Source: an uncultured Rikenellaceae bacterium (GTDB lineage Bacteria; Bacteroidota; Bacteroidia; Bacteroidales; Rikenellaceae). From it: a DNA stretch of 19,678 bases. Both the position numbers and the translations under genes were made by a program. The notes under the pieces were generated by a model. That model was not told the DNA's origin and ran no database searches. It saw nothing but the letters and a program-made list of their open reading frames with translations. Where the stretch lies: contig CAMQVM010000003.1 of assembly GCA_947038135.1 (NCBI GenBank), positions 1 to 19,678 of the forward strand, in the 5' to 3' direction. Below, piece by piece: positions 1-7,376 of the stretch (position 1 is the first letter of the stretch; each line of letters begins with the position of its first letter).

Positions 1-268
1 ACGCCACAGTAAATACCGCGTATACTTATTATCGACATCAACGACGACTATCCCCACCGATGGCACAATACCATCGTTCGTCGAGTACAGCGGAGTATTT
101 CTTCCTATGGTTGGGTACTCTACCAGCCCTACCCTCGTGAGCGGCTTCTACTGGTCTAGTGCTCCTACCAGTAGTCTCGCGTACCACCTCGTCGTCACCT
201 CTACGAACTCCTACGTGAACGACGGTAATCGGGCTTATGGCTTCTCTACTCGCTGCATGTCTGTTTAG
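1..268 (+). CDS. C-terminal part of a FISUMP (Fib_succ_major)-type surface protein, 5' truncated
   Basis: The reading frame is open from base 2 to the TAG at 266-268, so about 88 C-terminal residues are visible and the start lies outside the window. The translation contains VFLPMVGY, then FYWSSA, and ends GFSTRCMSV. This is the usual ending of the Fibrobacter succinogenes major paralogous domain, a C-type-lectin-like fold common in secreted and surface proteins of Bacteroidetes (family knowledge). The first 240 bases are about 52% G+C by hand count, well above the AT-rich DNA downstream, and codons ending in C dominate between the YWSS and GFSTRC motifs. That composition and fold fit a variable protein of a diversity-generating retroelement, but no reverse transcriptase or template repeat is in the window, so this is inference. 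A hairpin follows the gene. Domain call fairly sure; ligand unknown. Confidence 0.7.
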   Translation, partial: RHSKYRVYLLSTSTTTIPTDGTIPSFVEYSGVFLPMVGYSTSPTLVSGFYWSSAPTSSLAYHLVVTSTNSYVNDGNRAYGFSTRCMSV

Positions 269-330
269 TCGCTCACTGGTGTCTCTCGGGCTTGTCTAGT
301 TTGCTGGCTGCCTAGCTCGCCCAGCACTGC

Positions 331-347
331 TAAGCGCCTAGCGCTTA
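331..347 (+). other. Small GC-rich hairpin downstream of the FISUMP gene
   Basis: The arms taagcg (331-336) and cgctta (342-347) pair perfectly around a 5-base loop. The hairpin abuts the long 31-bp hairpin and lies 62 bases after the stop codon. GC-rich hairpins downstream of variable regions occur in diversity-generating retroelement targets, usually closer to the stop than here, so the role is open. Confidence 0.35.
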
Positions 348-414
348 TGAAAAGATACGACCAAAGAGCGAGGTGTCCTTACAGACACCTCGCTCTTTGG
401 TCGTATCTTTTCAT
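347..414 (+). terminator. Perfect 31-bp inverted repeat, probable transcription terminator
   Basis: Arms 347-377 and 384-414 are exact reverse complements, 31 bp each, around a 6-base loop. The GC-rich core gcgaggtgtc lies near the loop. An A-rich outer arm on the left and a T-rich outer arm on the right give a bidirectional-terminator layout. It would end the FISUMP transcript and could also block minus-strand read-through from the MATE unit. Perfect pairing over 31 bp is longer than a terminator needs. Confidence 0.7.
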
Positions 415-547
415 CACAAAGTTCATCTAAATGAGTAAGCACCCTAAATATGCCATCATATTATGCAACATTAAAGCATTAACCTTTGCCCCTTAAAAAC
501 CTATGTTTATTGTTAAAAAAGAAAGACATCTTATATAGGATGCTTAC

Positions 548-565
548 AATAGTGGAGACGCTTAC
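548..565 (+). repeat. 18-bp repeat, left copy (inverted relative to 19596-19613)
   Basis: The sequence aatagtggagacgcttac is the exact reverse complement of 19596-19613, about 19 kb away. On the left, the hexamer gcttac also occurs as a direct copy at 542-547 and 560-565. Two further short blocks are shared by the two edges (see 599-620). No gene overlaps it. It may be a dispersed intergenic repeat or a recombination site; the function is unknown. Confidence 0.6.
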
Positions 566-598
566 CGATAGAGCTCTATAGTTAATTCAAAATCACAC

Positions 599-620
599 CT
601 AACAAAAGACCATTACAAAA
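599..620 (+). repeat. Short blocks shared with the right edge of the window
   Basis: The block ctaacaaaag (599-608) recurs at 19579-19588, and agaccattacaaaa (607-620) recurs at 19565-19578. Both are in the same orientation but in the opposite order. Together with the 18-bp repeat, three shared blocks lie within about 75 bases at each edge. The 14-base block is also the left arm of the hairpin at 607-651. Confidence 0.45.
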
Positions 621-651
621 TTGCAACTGCTACATAATTTTCAGATGGTCT
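607..651 (-). terminator. Probable terminator of the tetR-MATE unit
   Basis: Arms 607-622 and 636-651 pair over agaccat/atggtct and aaaatt/aatttt, with a 3-base internal mismatch between them. Read on the minus strand, the hairpin is followed by TTTGTT. It lies 40 bases past the MATE stop codon, where a terminator for that unit is expected. Confidence 0.5.
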
Positions 652-690
652 ATTTTATTTATAGTATTTGGATTGTTGTACAACGACCTA

Positions 691-2070
691 CTAGTGTAAT
701 CGACGTTTAAGATTTTGATAATATACAACAGACACCCCCAAGGTAAGCAACTCAGCAAGAGGCAAAGCGTACCATACATACTCTATACCAAAAAACAGAG
801 GTACTAAACTAATAAATATAGGCATAAGTACCAAACCACGAAGTGCCGATATAATAACCGACCTCTTTGCATCAGCAATAGCAGTAAATAAACTAGCAGT
901 AAGCACATTGTAACCATTAATAAGAAAGGCAATAGCATATATCGAAGCTCCAGCAACAGCTATCTCCTCAATATGTTTGCTACTATCGTCAAAAAACACC
1001 TTCAATATGGTTGAGCTACCAAATGTAAGTATTGCAGCAATTACCACTCCTATAGCTCCAATACATCTAGCGGTAAATCGATAGGTTTCTCTACATCTAT
1101 CATACTGTTTTGCACCATAGTTATAGCTAATAATAGGTATAATACCATCCGATATACCAATAAAAATAAGTACACCCACAAGATAGATATAGTTTATTAT
1201 AGTAAAAGCAGCCACACCATCTTCACCAATATATTTCATAAGGGTAAGATTAAACAGCAGAAGAGTAACACCTCCAGCAAACTCGCTTATTCCCTCAGAT
1301 GAGCCATTATATAGTATATTTATCAGCAATCGTATTTTGAACTTACCTTTTGTTAGGTGTATACGTATATTTTTTCTGTGTAGAACTATCGTTGATATAA
1401 TTGCTGAAAGGCTAAATGATATTGATGTTGCTAAACCTACCCCAAATACACCAAGATCGAATAGAGTTATAAAGAGTATATTTAATATAACATTCAAAAT
1501 TACTGCACCCGACATCAATGCCATACCTGTTTTAGTCCGCCCCATTGCACGTAGCATATAGTCATTATAGAAAGCGCAACCAATAGGCAGTATAAAAGGG
1601 AATAGCCCTAGTAGATAGCTTTTAGAGTTTTCAAACAACACCTCATTACTTCCCAGAAGAGTTACTACCTTTTCAGCAAAGATAGTTGCTATTATAGATA
1701 TAAGCAAGCTGAAAGCAAGTGTAGCTACATAACCAGTTGTCATCGCATCTTGCGCCATTTTGTAGTCACGCTTTCCTTGCCCTATGCTCACTATTGTTTG
1801 GCTTCCGATGCCTATTATAATCATTACTGCAGCCGACATACTGTACAATGGCAGTACTATATTTATACTCGCAAGAGCACTACTACCTAGTAACCTACCG
1901 ACAATTAACCCATCTATTATCACTTGCAAACCAATGAAAAGCATACCTATAACCCCTGGTATGGCAAATTTCATAAATAGTGATGGTATAGATCCATTGC
2001 TCAATTGCTCTTCGTCTATGCTACGTGCCATATTGTCAGTGTCGTGTGTTGATGTGTGTATTGTGCTCAT
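691..2070 (-). CDS. MATE family multidrug/sodium antiporter
   Basis: An inner-membrane exporter of the MATE (multi-antimicrobial extrusion) family, which drives out cationic and other drugs using Na+ or H+ gradients. At 459 residues it has normal family length. Hydrophobic segments run throughout, consistent with about 12 membrane helices in two related halves. The first helix region reads FAIPGVIGMLFIGLQVIIDGLIVG and carries the usual N-terminal signature, including DGLIVGRLLGSSALA and the later GIGSQTIVSIGQG. The first 20 or so residues are polar and poorly conserved, so translation could instead start at Met14. The gene begins 4 bases after the tetR stop codon, so the two are almost certainly co-transcribed and the MATE gene is controlled by that regulator. 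The substrate cannot be told from sequence. Confidence 0.9.
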   Translation of the reverse strand: MSTIHTSTHDTDNMARSIDEEQLSNGSIPSLFMKFAIPGVIGMLFIGLQVIIDGLIVGRLLGSSALASINIVLPLYSMSAAVMIIIGIGSQTIVSIGQGKRDYKMAQDAMTTGYVATLAFSLLISIIATIFAEKVVTLLGSNEVLFENSKSYLLGLFPFILPIGCAFYNDYMLRAMGRTKTGMALMSGAVILNVILNILFITLFDLGVFGVGLATSISFSLSAIISTIVLHRKNIRIHLTKGKFKIRLLINILYNGSSEGISEFAGGVTLLLFNLTLMKYIGEDGVAAFTIINYIYLVGVLIFIGISDGIIPIISYNYGAKQYDRCRETYRFTARCIGAIGVVIAAILTFGSSTILKVFFDDSSKHIEEIAVAGASIYAIAFLINGYNVLTASLFTAIADAKRSVIISALRGLVLMPIFISLVPLFFGIEYVWYALPLAELLTLGVSVVYYQNLKRRLH

Positions 2071-2074
2071 GTTT

Positions 2075-2668
2075 TTATTTTTTTAATAACGCCATGTTAA
2101 TTTTTAACATCTCGCGTAGTCTGGTCATTAAATTGTTACCTATGTCTTGTGATAAAAGATCTAGCCACACTCCATCAATTAATGATATCGTGTAGTGAGC
2201 AAGGTTCGTTGAAGATATATCACCACGAATCATATTTTGCTCAATAGCCAAATCAAAGGCTTTTTCAAACAAATGCTTCTCACGATATTTCAGCTTATCG
2301 TAAGCATCACGTATTGCAGTATCACTTTGCATAGCCCTATAAATCAAATAATCGTAGTTTATTAGTGATATGCCATCACTAATATTTTTAACGCATATTT
2401 TATCATACACTTCACATATACACTCTATCAATTGATAAATATTATAACTCTCAACATCGTTATTGGTGATAAAAAACTGCGGGAGCACAAGCTCAGTTAT
2501 AACCTCATAAAAAAGTGCCTCTTTATTACTAAAATAGTGATATAACAACCCTCTAGATATGCTGCACTCCTTTTGAATATCAGTGATTGATACATTTTCA
2601 TAGCCATTAATCAATAATAAATTATAACAGCTGTTTTTAATCTCGTCACGTGTCTTTTTTTTCGCCAT
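2075..2668 (-). CDS. TetR/AcrR family transcriptional repressor
   Basis: A one-component regulator of 197 residues, normal for TetR. The N-terminal helix-turn-helix (about residues 5-50) reads IKNSCYNLLLINGYENVSI, then TDIQKECSISRGLLYHYFSNKEALF, with the typical YHYFSNKEAL recognition-helix end. The C-terminal helical part is the ligand and dimer domain and is not recognisable further. The open frame extends to 2749, but I place the start at 2668 (MAKKKTRDEI). The upstream 27 codons overlap a consensus -7 box and a TetR-like palindrome, and family members begin just before the helix-turn-helix. It probably represses itself and the MATE gene 4 bases downstream, being released by an exported compound (inference from layout). 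Control of the RND operon is not evident: I found no matching palindrome at 8600-8906. Confidence 0.9.
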   Translation of the reverse strand: MAKKKTRDEIKNSCYNLLLINGYENVSITDIQKECSISRGLLYHYFSNKEALFYEVITELVLPQFFITNNDVESYNIYQLIECICEVYDKICVKNISDGISLINYDYLIYRAMQSDTAIRDAYDKLKYREKHLFEKAFDLAIEQNMIRGDISSTNLAHYTISLIDGVWLDLLSQDIGNNLMTRLREMLKINMALLKK

Positions 2669-2681
2669 GAATTTTACATTT

Positions 2682-2699
2682 ATTGAACAGTCGTTCAAT
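2682..2699 (-). promoter_or_regulatory. Probable TetR operator
   Basis: The palindrome attgaac-agtc-gttcaat has perfect 7-bp arms around a 4-base centre. TGAAC/GTTCA half-sites are a known form for AcrR-like TetR repressors. It lies between the predicted transcription start and the tetR start codon at 2668, so a bound repressor would block the tetR-MATE transcript. Confidence 0.7.
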
Positions 2700-2707
2700 T
2701 TACAGGA

Positions 2708-2737
2708 CAAAGATAATACAATTTTTGAAATAAACAC
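2708..2737 (-). promoter_or_regulatory. Promoter of tetR-MATE (Bacteroidetes type)
   Basis: On the minus strand TATCTTTG (2708-2715) matches the TAnnTTTG -7 box exactly. The -33 element is weak: GTG 19 bases upstream rather than TTG. The predicted start of transcription falls just before the palindrome at 2682-2699. Confidence 0.6.
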
Positions 2738-2756
2738 CATTAATATCAAATAAAAT

Positions 2757-2786
2757 AAACTGCCTAAGAAAAATCTTAGACAGTTT
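2757..2786 (-). terminator. Terminator of the RND efflux operon
   Basis: Arms 2757-2769 and 2774-2786 form a 13-bp stem with a 4-base loop. The single imperfect pair is U·G if transcribed from the minus strand but C·A from the plus strand, so the minus strand is the functional one. It is followed on that strand by a T-rich run, lies 70 bases past the outer-membrane-factor stop, and separates that operon from the tetR promoter. Confidence 0.75.
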
Positions 2787-2856
2787 AAACTGTACTATTA
2801 AAAGCTTTACCAACAGTAGATGTAGCAAAGCAAGTAAACAACTATATTGGCGAAAC

Positions 2857-4266
2857 CTATTTTTCAGCCTTAACTTGCAGGCTAGACGTATCTAAAGACC
2901 ATCCTCCCCCTAATGCCTTATATAGGCTCACAAGCGACAAATATTCATTACGTACTGATGTATTTAAATCAATCTCAGCTTCAAACATCTTACGTTGCGC
3001 ATCAAGCACATCAATATAAGCAATTACACCATTAATATATTGCAAATTTGCAAGTTTAAGATAGCTTCGAGCAGATACCTCAAGCTCCTCGTTAAGCTTG
3101 CGAATCACTTTAGCCTTTTGAAAGCGTGTTACACCATCACTAACCTCTCTAAATCCATTAAGCACCGACTTTTGATATGCTAGTACCTTCTGCTCACGCA
3201 CTGCTTTAGCTGCTTCAAAACGTCCTTTGTTTCTGCCATACTGAAAAACGGGAGTCAATAAATTAGCTGCATGACCCCATATTGGAGTGCGAAAAAAAGT
3301 CGATAAATCACTGCTCTCAAACCCTAAACTACCTGTAAGGCTCAAAGAAGGAAAAAACTCAGCCTTGCGGACTCCTACATTAGCATTTGCAGCGATTAAG
3401 TTTTGCTCTCTCTCTCTTATGTCAGGTCTACGGTTTATCAATGTAGATGGTAAACCTGCTGGAATATAGTCGGGCAGGTTTATAGCCTCAAGCTTAGAGT
3501 TTATGGTTATTTGTGTTGGTGGTAAGCCTAGCAAAAACGAAAGTTCATTGTTTCTGAAAACTATATCTTGCTCAACAGTAGGTAATATAGCTTGTGTTTC
3601 GGCAAGCTCTACTTGTGCCTGCTTATATGCAATTTCAGATGTTAAGCCACTTTTGAAACGCAGTAATGCTATTCGTGATGCCTCTTTGCGATCATCAATA
3701 GTTTGCTTAACGATATTTAGCTTACTATTCAATGTCACAAGCTCAAAATATTGCTCTGCCACCTCTGCCACTAAAAACATCTCAACAGAGCGTCTATTCT
3801 CTATTATACCCATCAAATCGGCATTAGCACCCTCTTTTTGGCGGCGTAGCTTACCCCATAAATCAATTTCCCAACTAACTGTTGCCTTTGCCTTGAAGTT
3901 ACTAGTTGATAGTCGTGGCCCATTTGTATTCTTAGCAGATGTGCCACTATAATCAATTTTAGCACCAACACTAGGATATAGATCGCTAATAACCACTCTA
4001 CGAAGAGCCATATATTCTCGAACCCGCTCAGTTGCTATGTTGAGGTCTTGGTTATTAATTAATGCAGTGTCTATAAGATCAATAAGTACCTTATCAGTAT
4101 ACACCTCCCACCACTGCATATCAGCATAAGTGGCGCTGTCAGTGCCAAACTGCGCATACGAGTTTACCTCTGGTATTGCAGACTTTGTATAATTGTCACC
4201 CATCTTACAAGAGCTAACTGAGCTAAGACTAACAGCAATAATTACATATATATATTTTCTTATCAT
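2857..4266 (-). CDS. Outer-membrane efflux factor (TolC/OprM/NodT family lipoprotein)
   Basis: The exit duct of a tripartite RND pump: a trimer with an outer-membrane beta-barrel and a long periplasmic alpha-helical tunnel. At 469 residues it has the usual length of the NodT group. The N-terminus is a lipoprotein signal ending VSSC, with the lipidated cysteine at residue 20. Two repeated long-helix regions follow, with family landmarks such as WWEVYTD, ATVSWEIDLWGKLRR, YFELVTLNSKL, RRPDIREREQNLIAANA and FFPSLSLTGSLGF. Its start codon overlaps the permease stop as ATGA, so it is the last gene of the fusion protein-permease-factor operon. A terminator follows 70 bases later. Confident in family; the partner is clear from context. 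Confidence 0.93.
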   Translation of the reverse strand: MIRKYIYVIIAVSLSSVSSCKMGDNYTKSAIPEVNSYAQFGTDSATYADMQWWEVYTDKVLIDLIDTALINNQDLNIATERVREYMALRRVVISDLYPSVGAKIDYSGTSAKNTNGPRLSTSNFKAKATVSWEIDLWGKLRRQKEGANADLMGIIENRRSVEMFLVAEVAEQYFELVTLNSKLNIVKQTIDDRKEASRIALLRFKSGLTSEIAYKQAQVELAETQAILPTVEQDIVFRNNELSFLLGLPPTQITINSKLEAINLPDYIPAGLPSTLINRRPDIREREQNLIAANANVGVRKAEFFPSLSLTGSLGFESSDLSTFFRTPIWGHAANLLTPVFQYGRNKGRFEAAKAVREQKVLAYQKSVLNGFREVSDGVTRFQKAKVIRKLNEELEVSARSYLKLANLQYINGVIAYIDVLDAQRKMFEAEIDLNTSVRNEYLSLVSLYKALGGGWSLDTSSLQVKAEK

Positions 4267-7200
4267 CTTTGTTTTTTTAATTTGAGCAATTTATCTTTTA
4301 CTTTATAAACCAGCACCAAAAAGAACGGCACATAAACTATACCTACGGTTATGGCAAACAACATTCCGAAAAACACTCCAGTACCTATTGAGTGGCGACT
4401 TGCTGACCCTGGGCCAGTAGCTAGTAGCAGTGGTAACATTCCAAGCACAAAAGCCAGCGAGGTCATTATAAGTGGACGGAAACGCATTTTAGCCGCTTTT
4501 ATTGCTGCCTCCTCTACTGCCATACCGTTATCAATCATGGTTTTTGCAAACTCTACAATCAAAATAGCATTCTTGGCGGCTAGACCCATCAAGGTAACTA
4601 ACCCTATCTGAAAGTAGATGTCATTTTCAAGCCCCGTAAGTGTAACTCCCAAAAATGCCCCAAATCCAGCTAGTGGAAGTGTAAGCAGTACCGCAATAGG
4701 CACTAGCCAGCTCTCATACTGTGCCGCTAAAAATAAGAATACAAACAGCAGTACAAGAATCATAATAGAGCTAGTCTGCCCGCTTGATTGCTTCTCTTGT
4801 AGTGATAAACCACTCCAGCTAATTCCGATCTCTTTAGGTAGCACCCTAGCAGCTATTCTCTCCATCTCGGCCATAGCATCTCCCGAGCTGTAGCCATCGG
4901 CCGCCTGACCTGTAACAATGGCAGAGTTGAACATATTAAACCTCTTTATTGTTCCAGGTCCTGTTGTATACTCTGTTTTTCCGAGTGCTGTAAGTGGCAC
5001 CATAGCACCATTTGAAGCTTTTACATAAAACAATCCAATATTATCGGGATGCTTGCGGTAATCAGCCTCAGCCATAATGTAAACTTTATATATACGATTA
5101 AACATATTAAAGTCATTGACATAAACTGAACCTAAAAAAGCCTTCATGGTAGAGAATATATCTGATAGTGGTATTCCCAAAAACTTAGCTCTATCTCTAT
5201 TTAAATCGAAATATAACTGCGGAGTGTCTGACTGTAAAGATGACGAAACACCTGTTAGTTTACTGCTATTGCCTGCTAAAACAAGCAGTGTATCGGTAGC
5301 TGCAACAAGCTGCTCCCATGTAGCTCCAGACTTCGCTTGCAGTTGCATTTCAAAACCCCCAGCACTACCTAAGCCTGGAATAACTGGTGGACGTGATATG
5401 TGTGCCACCGCCTCAGGATAGTAATAAAACTCTTGTTTGGCTGCTTCAATAACTGCACCTAGCTGCAACTCACTACCATCTCTATCTTCCCACGGTTTAA
5501 GAATTACAGTAAGCTCTGCCCTCGATTGGTTAGTACCCACACTAGGACTAGAGCCCGTGTTGTTAAGTACATAATCTACTGCTGGTTGCTTCATAAAATA
5601 GGCTATTGCCCTATCAGTAACTGCACGAGTACGAGAGAGTGTAGCACCCTCAGACAACTCAAGCTCAACCTTAAAGAAGCCTTGGTCCTCTTCAGGTATA
5701 AAACTAGATGGTGTATAACGTGATAGTATACCTGTAAAACCTAAAATCATGAGAAACAAAATCAACACTCTACGTGGGCTACCAATAGCTTTACGAACAT
5801 AACCTACATATATATTATTTCCTCTGTCAAGCCATGAATCTATACGCCTAAACATAGCACTCTTTTTTGTTGTTCGTGGTTTTAGTATCAAAGCACAAAT
5901 AGCAGGGCTTAATGTTAACGCTACAACAGTAGATATAAGCACCGACACCACAATAGTAATAGAGAACTGTCTAAATAACAACCCTGTAATACCGCTTAAA
6001 AAACTCACTGGTATAAACACAGCTGCCAGCACTAGTGATGTTGCAATAAGTGCCCCTGAGAGCTCTTTCATCGCCTTGTGTGTAGCTTCACGTGCTCCGA
6101 TATTATCTTCTTCCATTATCCGCTCGACATTTTCGACCACCACAATAGCATCATCGACGACAATACCAATTGCTAGAACCAACCCTAAAAGTGTTAATAA
6201 GTTGATAGAGAATCCAAATGCTAGCATAAATGCGAAAGTACCAATAAGTGATATAGGCACTGCAATAACGGGCACAAGTGTAGCACGCCAATTTTGAAGT
6301 GACAAGTATACAACTAATATAACCAGTAAAATCGCCTCAAAGAGTGTTTTGTACACCTCATTGATAGATTGCGATATGTAGTCTGTAATATCAAAAGGCA
6401 CATCATACGATAACCCTTCAGGGAAGTTTTTGCTGATGTTATCCATCTCTTCACGCACTTTATTAGCAACATCTAAAGAGTTGGCGCCAGGAAGCGTGTA
6501 AACTGCTAAAACTGCAGAGTTAGCTCCATTTACACCACTCTCATTATTGTAACTAGAAGACTCTAATGACACACGAGCGATATCTTTGATACGAATAATT
6601 GAACCATCTGAATTAGCACGTACAATTACATTTTCGAACTGCGATACATTTTCTAACCTACCCTGAGTAGTAATTGGAAGAGTGATATCTACATCGTTTG
6701 TAGGTTGTATTCCAAACTCACCAGCCGCCGACTCACGGTTTTGGTCTTTCAGTACAGACTTTAAATCTTCTACTGTTATGCCATAACTAGCTAGCTTATC
6801 TGGCATTACCCATATACGCATAGCATAATAACGACTACCAATGTTAGACACACGTCCAACACCAGGTATACGCCCCAATACATCTAATACATTGATAGTA
6901 GCAAAGTTACTAAGGTAAATCTCATCGAACTTTGGGTCATCTGAAGATAAACTAACAGTCATTAACTGACTTGTAGAGCGCCTCTCGACCGATATGCCAT
7001 TTTGCACAACCTCGGCAGGCAGGCGTGACTCTGCTAGCTTAACACGGTTTTGTATCTCTACCGTAGCCATATCAGCATCAGTACCAACTTCAAATGTTAC
7101 CGATATACTTAAACTGCCAGTGTTAGAACAACTAGACTCCATATAAATCATACCAGGAGTACCATTTAGCTCCTGCTCGATAGGTGTTGCAACAGCTTGT

Positions 7201-7376
7201 GTTACAGTAGTTGCACTAGCTCCTGGATATGAAGTACTAATCCTTACCACTGGCGGCGTTACATCAGGATATTGATCTACGGGTAATAGTGTTAAGGCTA
7301 TACCCCCCACTAAAACAATAAGTATTGATAGTACTGCCGAAAATATCGGACGATCTATAAAGAATCCTGTTTTCAT
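4263..7376 (-). CDS. RND multidrug efflux permease (AcrB/MexB-like, HAE1)
   Basis: The inner-membrane proton/drug antiporter of the tripartite pump, working as a trimer. Its 1037 residues match the family's usual 1030-1050. It opens MKTGFFIDRPIFSAVLSI, the standard HAE1 first helix. Two periplasmic loops (about residues 35-335 and 560-865) form the porter and docking domains, each half followed by a block of membrane helices. The proton-relay residues are visible: D408 and D409 in GIVVDDAIVVVENV, and K935 in LAAKNAILIVEFAK. The gene overlaps both neighbours by ATGA, implying coupled translation with the fusion protein upstream and the outer-membrane factor downstream. Bacteroides pumps of this type (Bme) export many drugs, bile salts and dyes (family knowledge). 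The substrates here are unknown. Confidence 0.97.
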   Translation of the reverse strand: MKTGFFIDRPIFSAVLSILIVLVGGIALTLLPVDQYPDVTPPVVRISTSYPGASATTVTQAVATPIEQELNGTPGMIYMESSCSNTGSLSISVTFEVGTDADMATVEIQNRVKLAESRLPAEVVQNGISVERRSTSQLMTVSLSSDDPKFDEIYLSNFATINVLDVLGRIPGVGRVSNIGSRYYAMRIWVMPDKLASYGITVEDLKSVLKDQNRESAAGEFGIQPTNDVDITLPITTQGRLENVSQFENVIVRANSDGSIIRIKDIARVSLESSSYNNESGVNGANSAVLAVYTLPGANSLDVANKVREEMDNISKNFPEGLSYDVPFDITDYISQSINEVYKTLFEAILLVILVVYLSLQNWRATLVPVIAVPISLIGTFAFMLAFGFSINLLTLLGLVLAIGIVVDDAIVVVENVERIMEEDNIGAREATHKAMKELSGALIATSLVLAAVFIPVSFLSGITGLLFRQFSITIVVSVLISTVVALTLSPAICALILKPRTTKKSAMFRRIDSWLDRGNNIYVGYVRKAIGSPRRVLILFLMILGFTGILSRYTPSSFIPEEDQGFFKVELELSEGATLSRTRAVTDRAIAYFMKQPAVDYVLNNTGSSPSVGTNQSRAELTVILKPWEDRDGSELQLGAVIEAAKQEFYYYPEAVAHISRPPVIPGLGSAGGFEMQLQAKSGATWEQLVAATDTLLVLAGNSSKLTGVSSSLQSDTPQLYFDLNRDRAKFLGIPLSDIFSTMKAFLGSVYVNDFNMFNRIYKVYIMAEADYRKHPDNIGLFYVKASNGAMVPLTALGKTEYTTGPGTIKRFNMFNSAIVTGQAADGYSSGDAMAEMERIAARVLPKEIGISWSGLSLQEKQSSGQTSSIMILVLLFVFLFLAAQYESWLVPIAVLLTLPLAGFGAFLGVTLTGLENDIYFQIGLVTLMGLAAKNAILIVEFAKTMIDNGMAVEEAAIKAAKMRFRPLIMTSLAFVLGMLPLLLATGPGSASRHSIGTGVFFGMLFAITVGIVYVPFFLVLVYKVKDKLLKLKKQR

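Noticed and set aside
431..496. A 21-codon open frame on the plus strand between the first hairpin and the repeat
   Set aside because: Too short, no consensus promoter or ribosome site, no recognisable sequence.
1784..2086. 100-codon open frame on the plus strand
   Set aside because: It lies opposite the MATE gene, whose family match is clear; the opposite-strand protein has no recognisable motif.
3503..3952. 149-codon open frame on the plus strand, the longest shadow frame
   Set aside because: Fully opposite the outer-membrane factor gene, with low-complexity Ser/Cys-rich product typical of a shadow.
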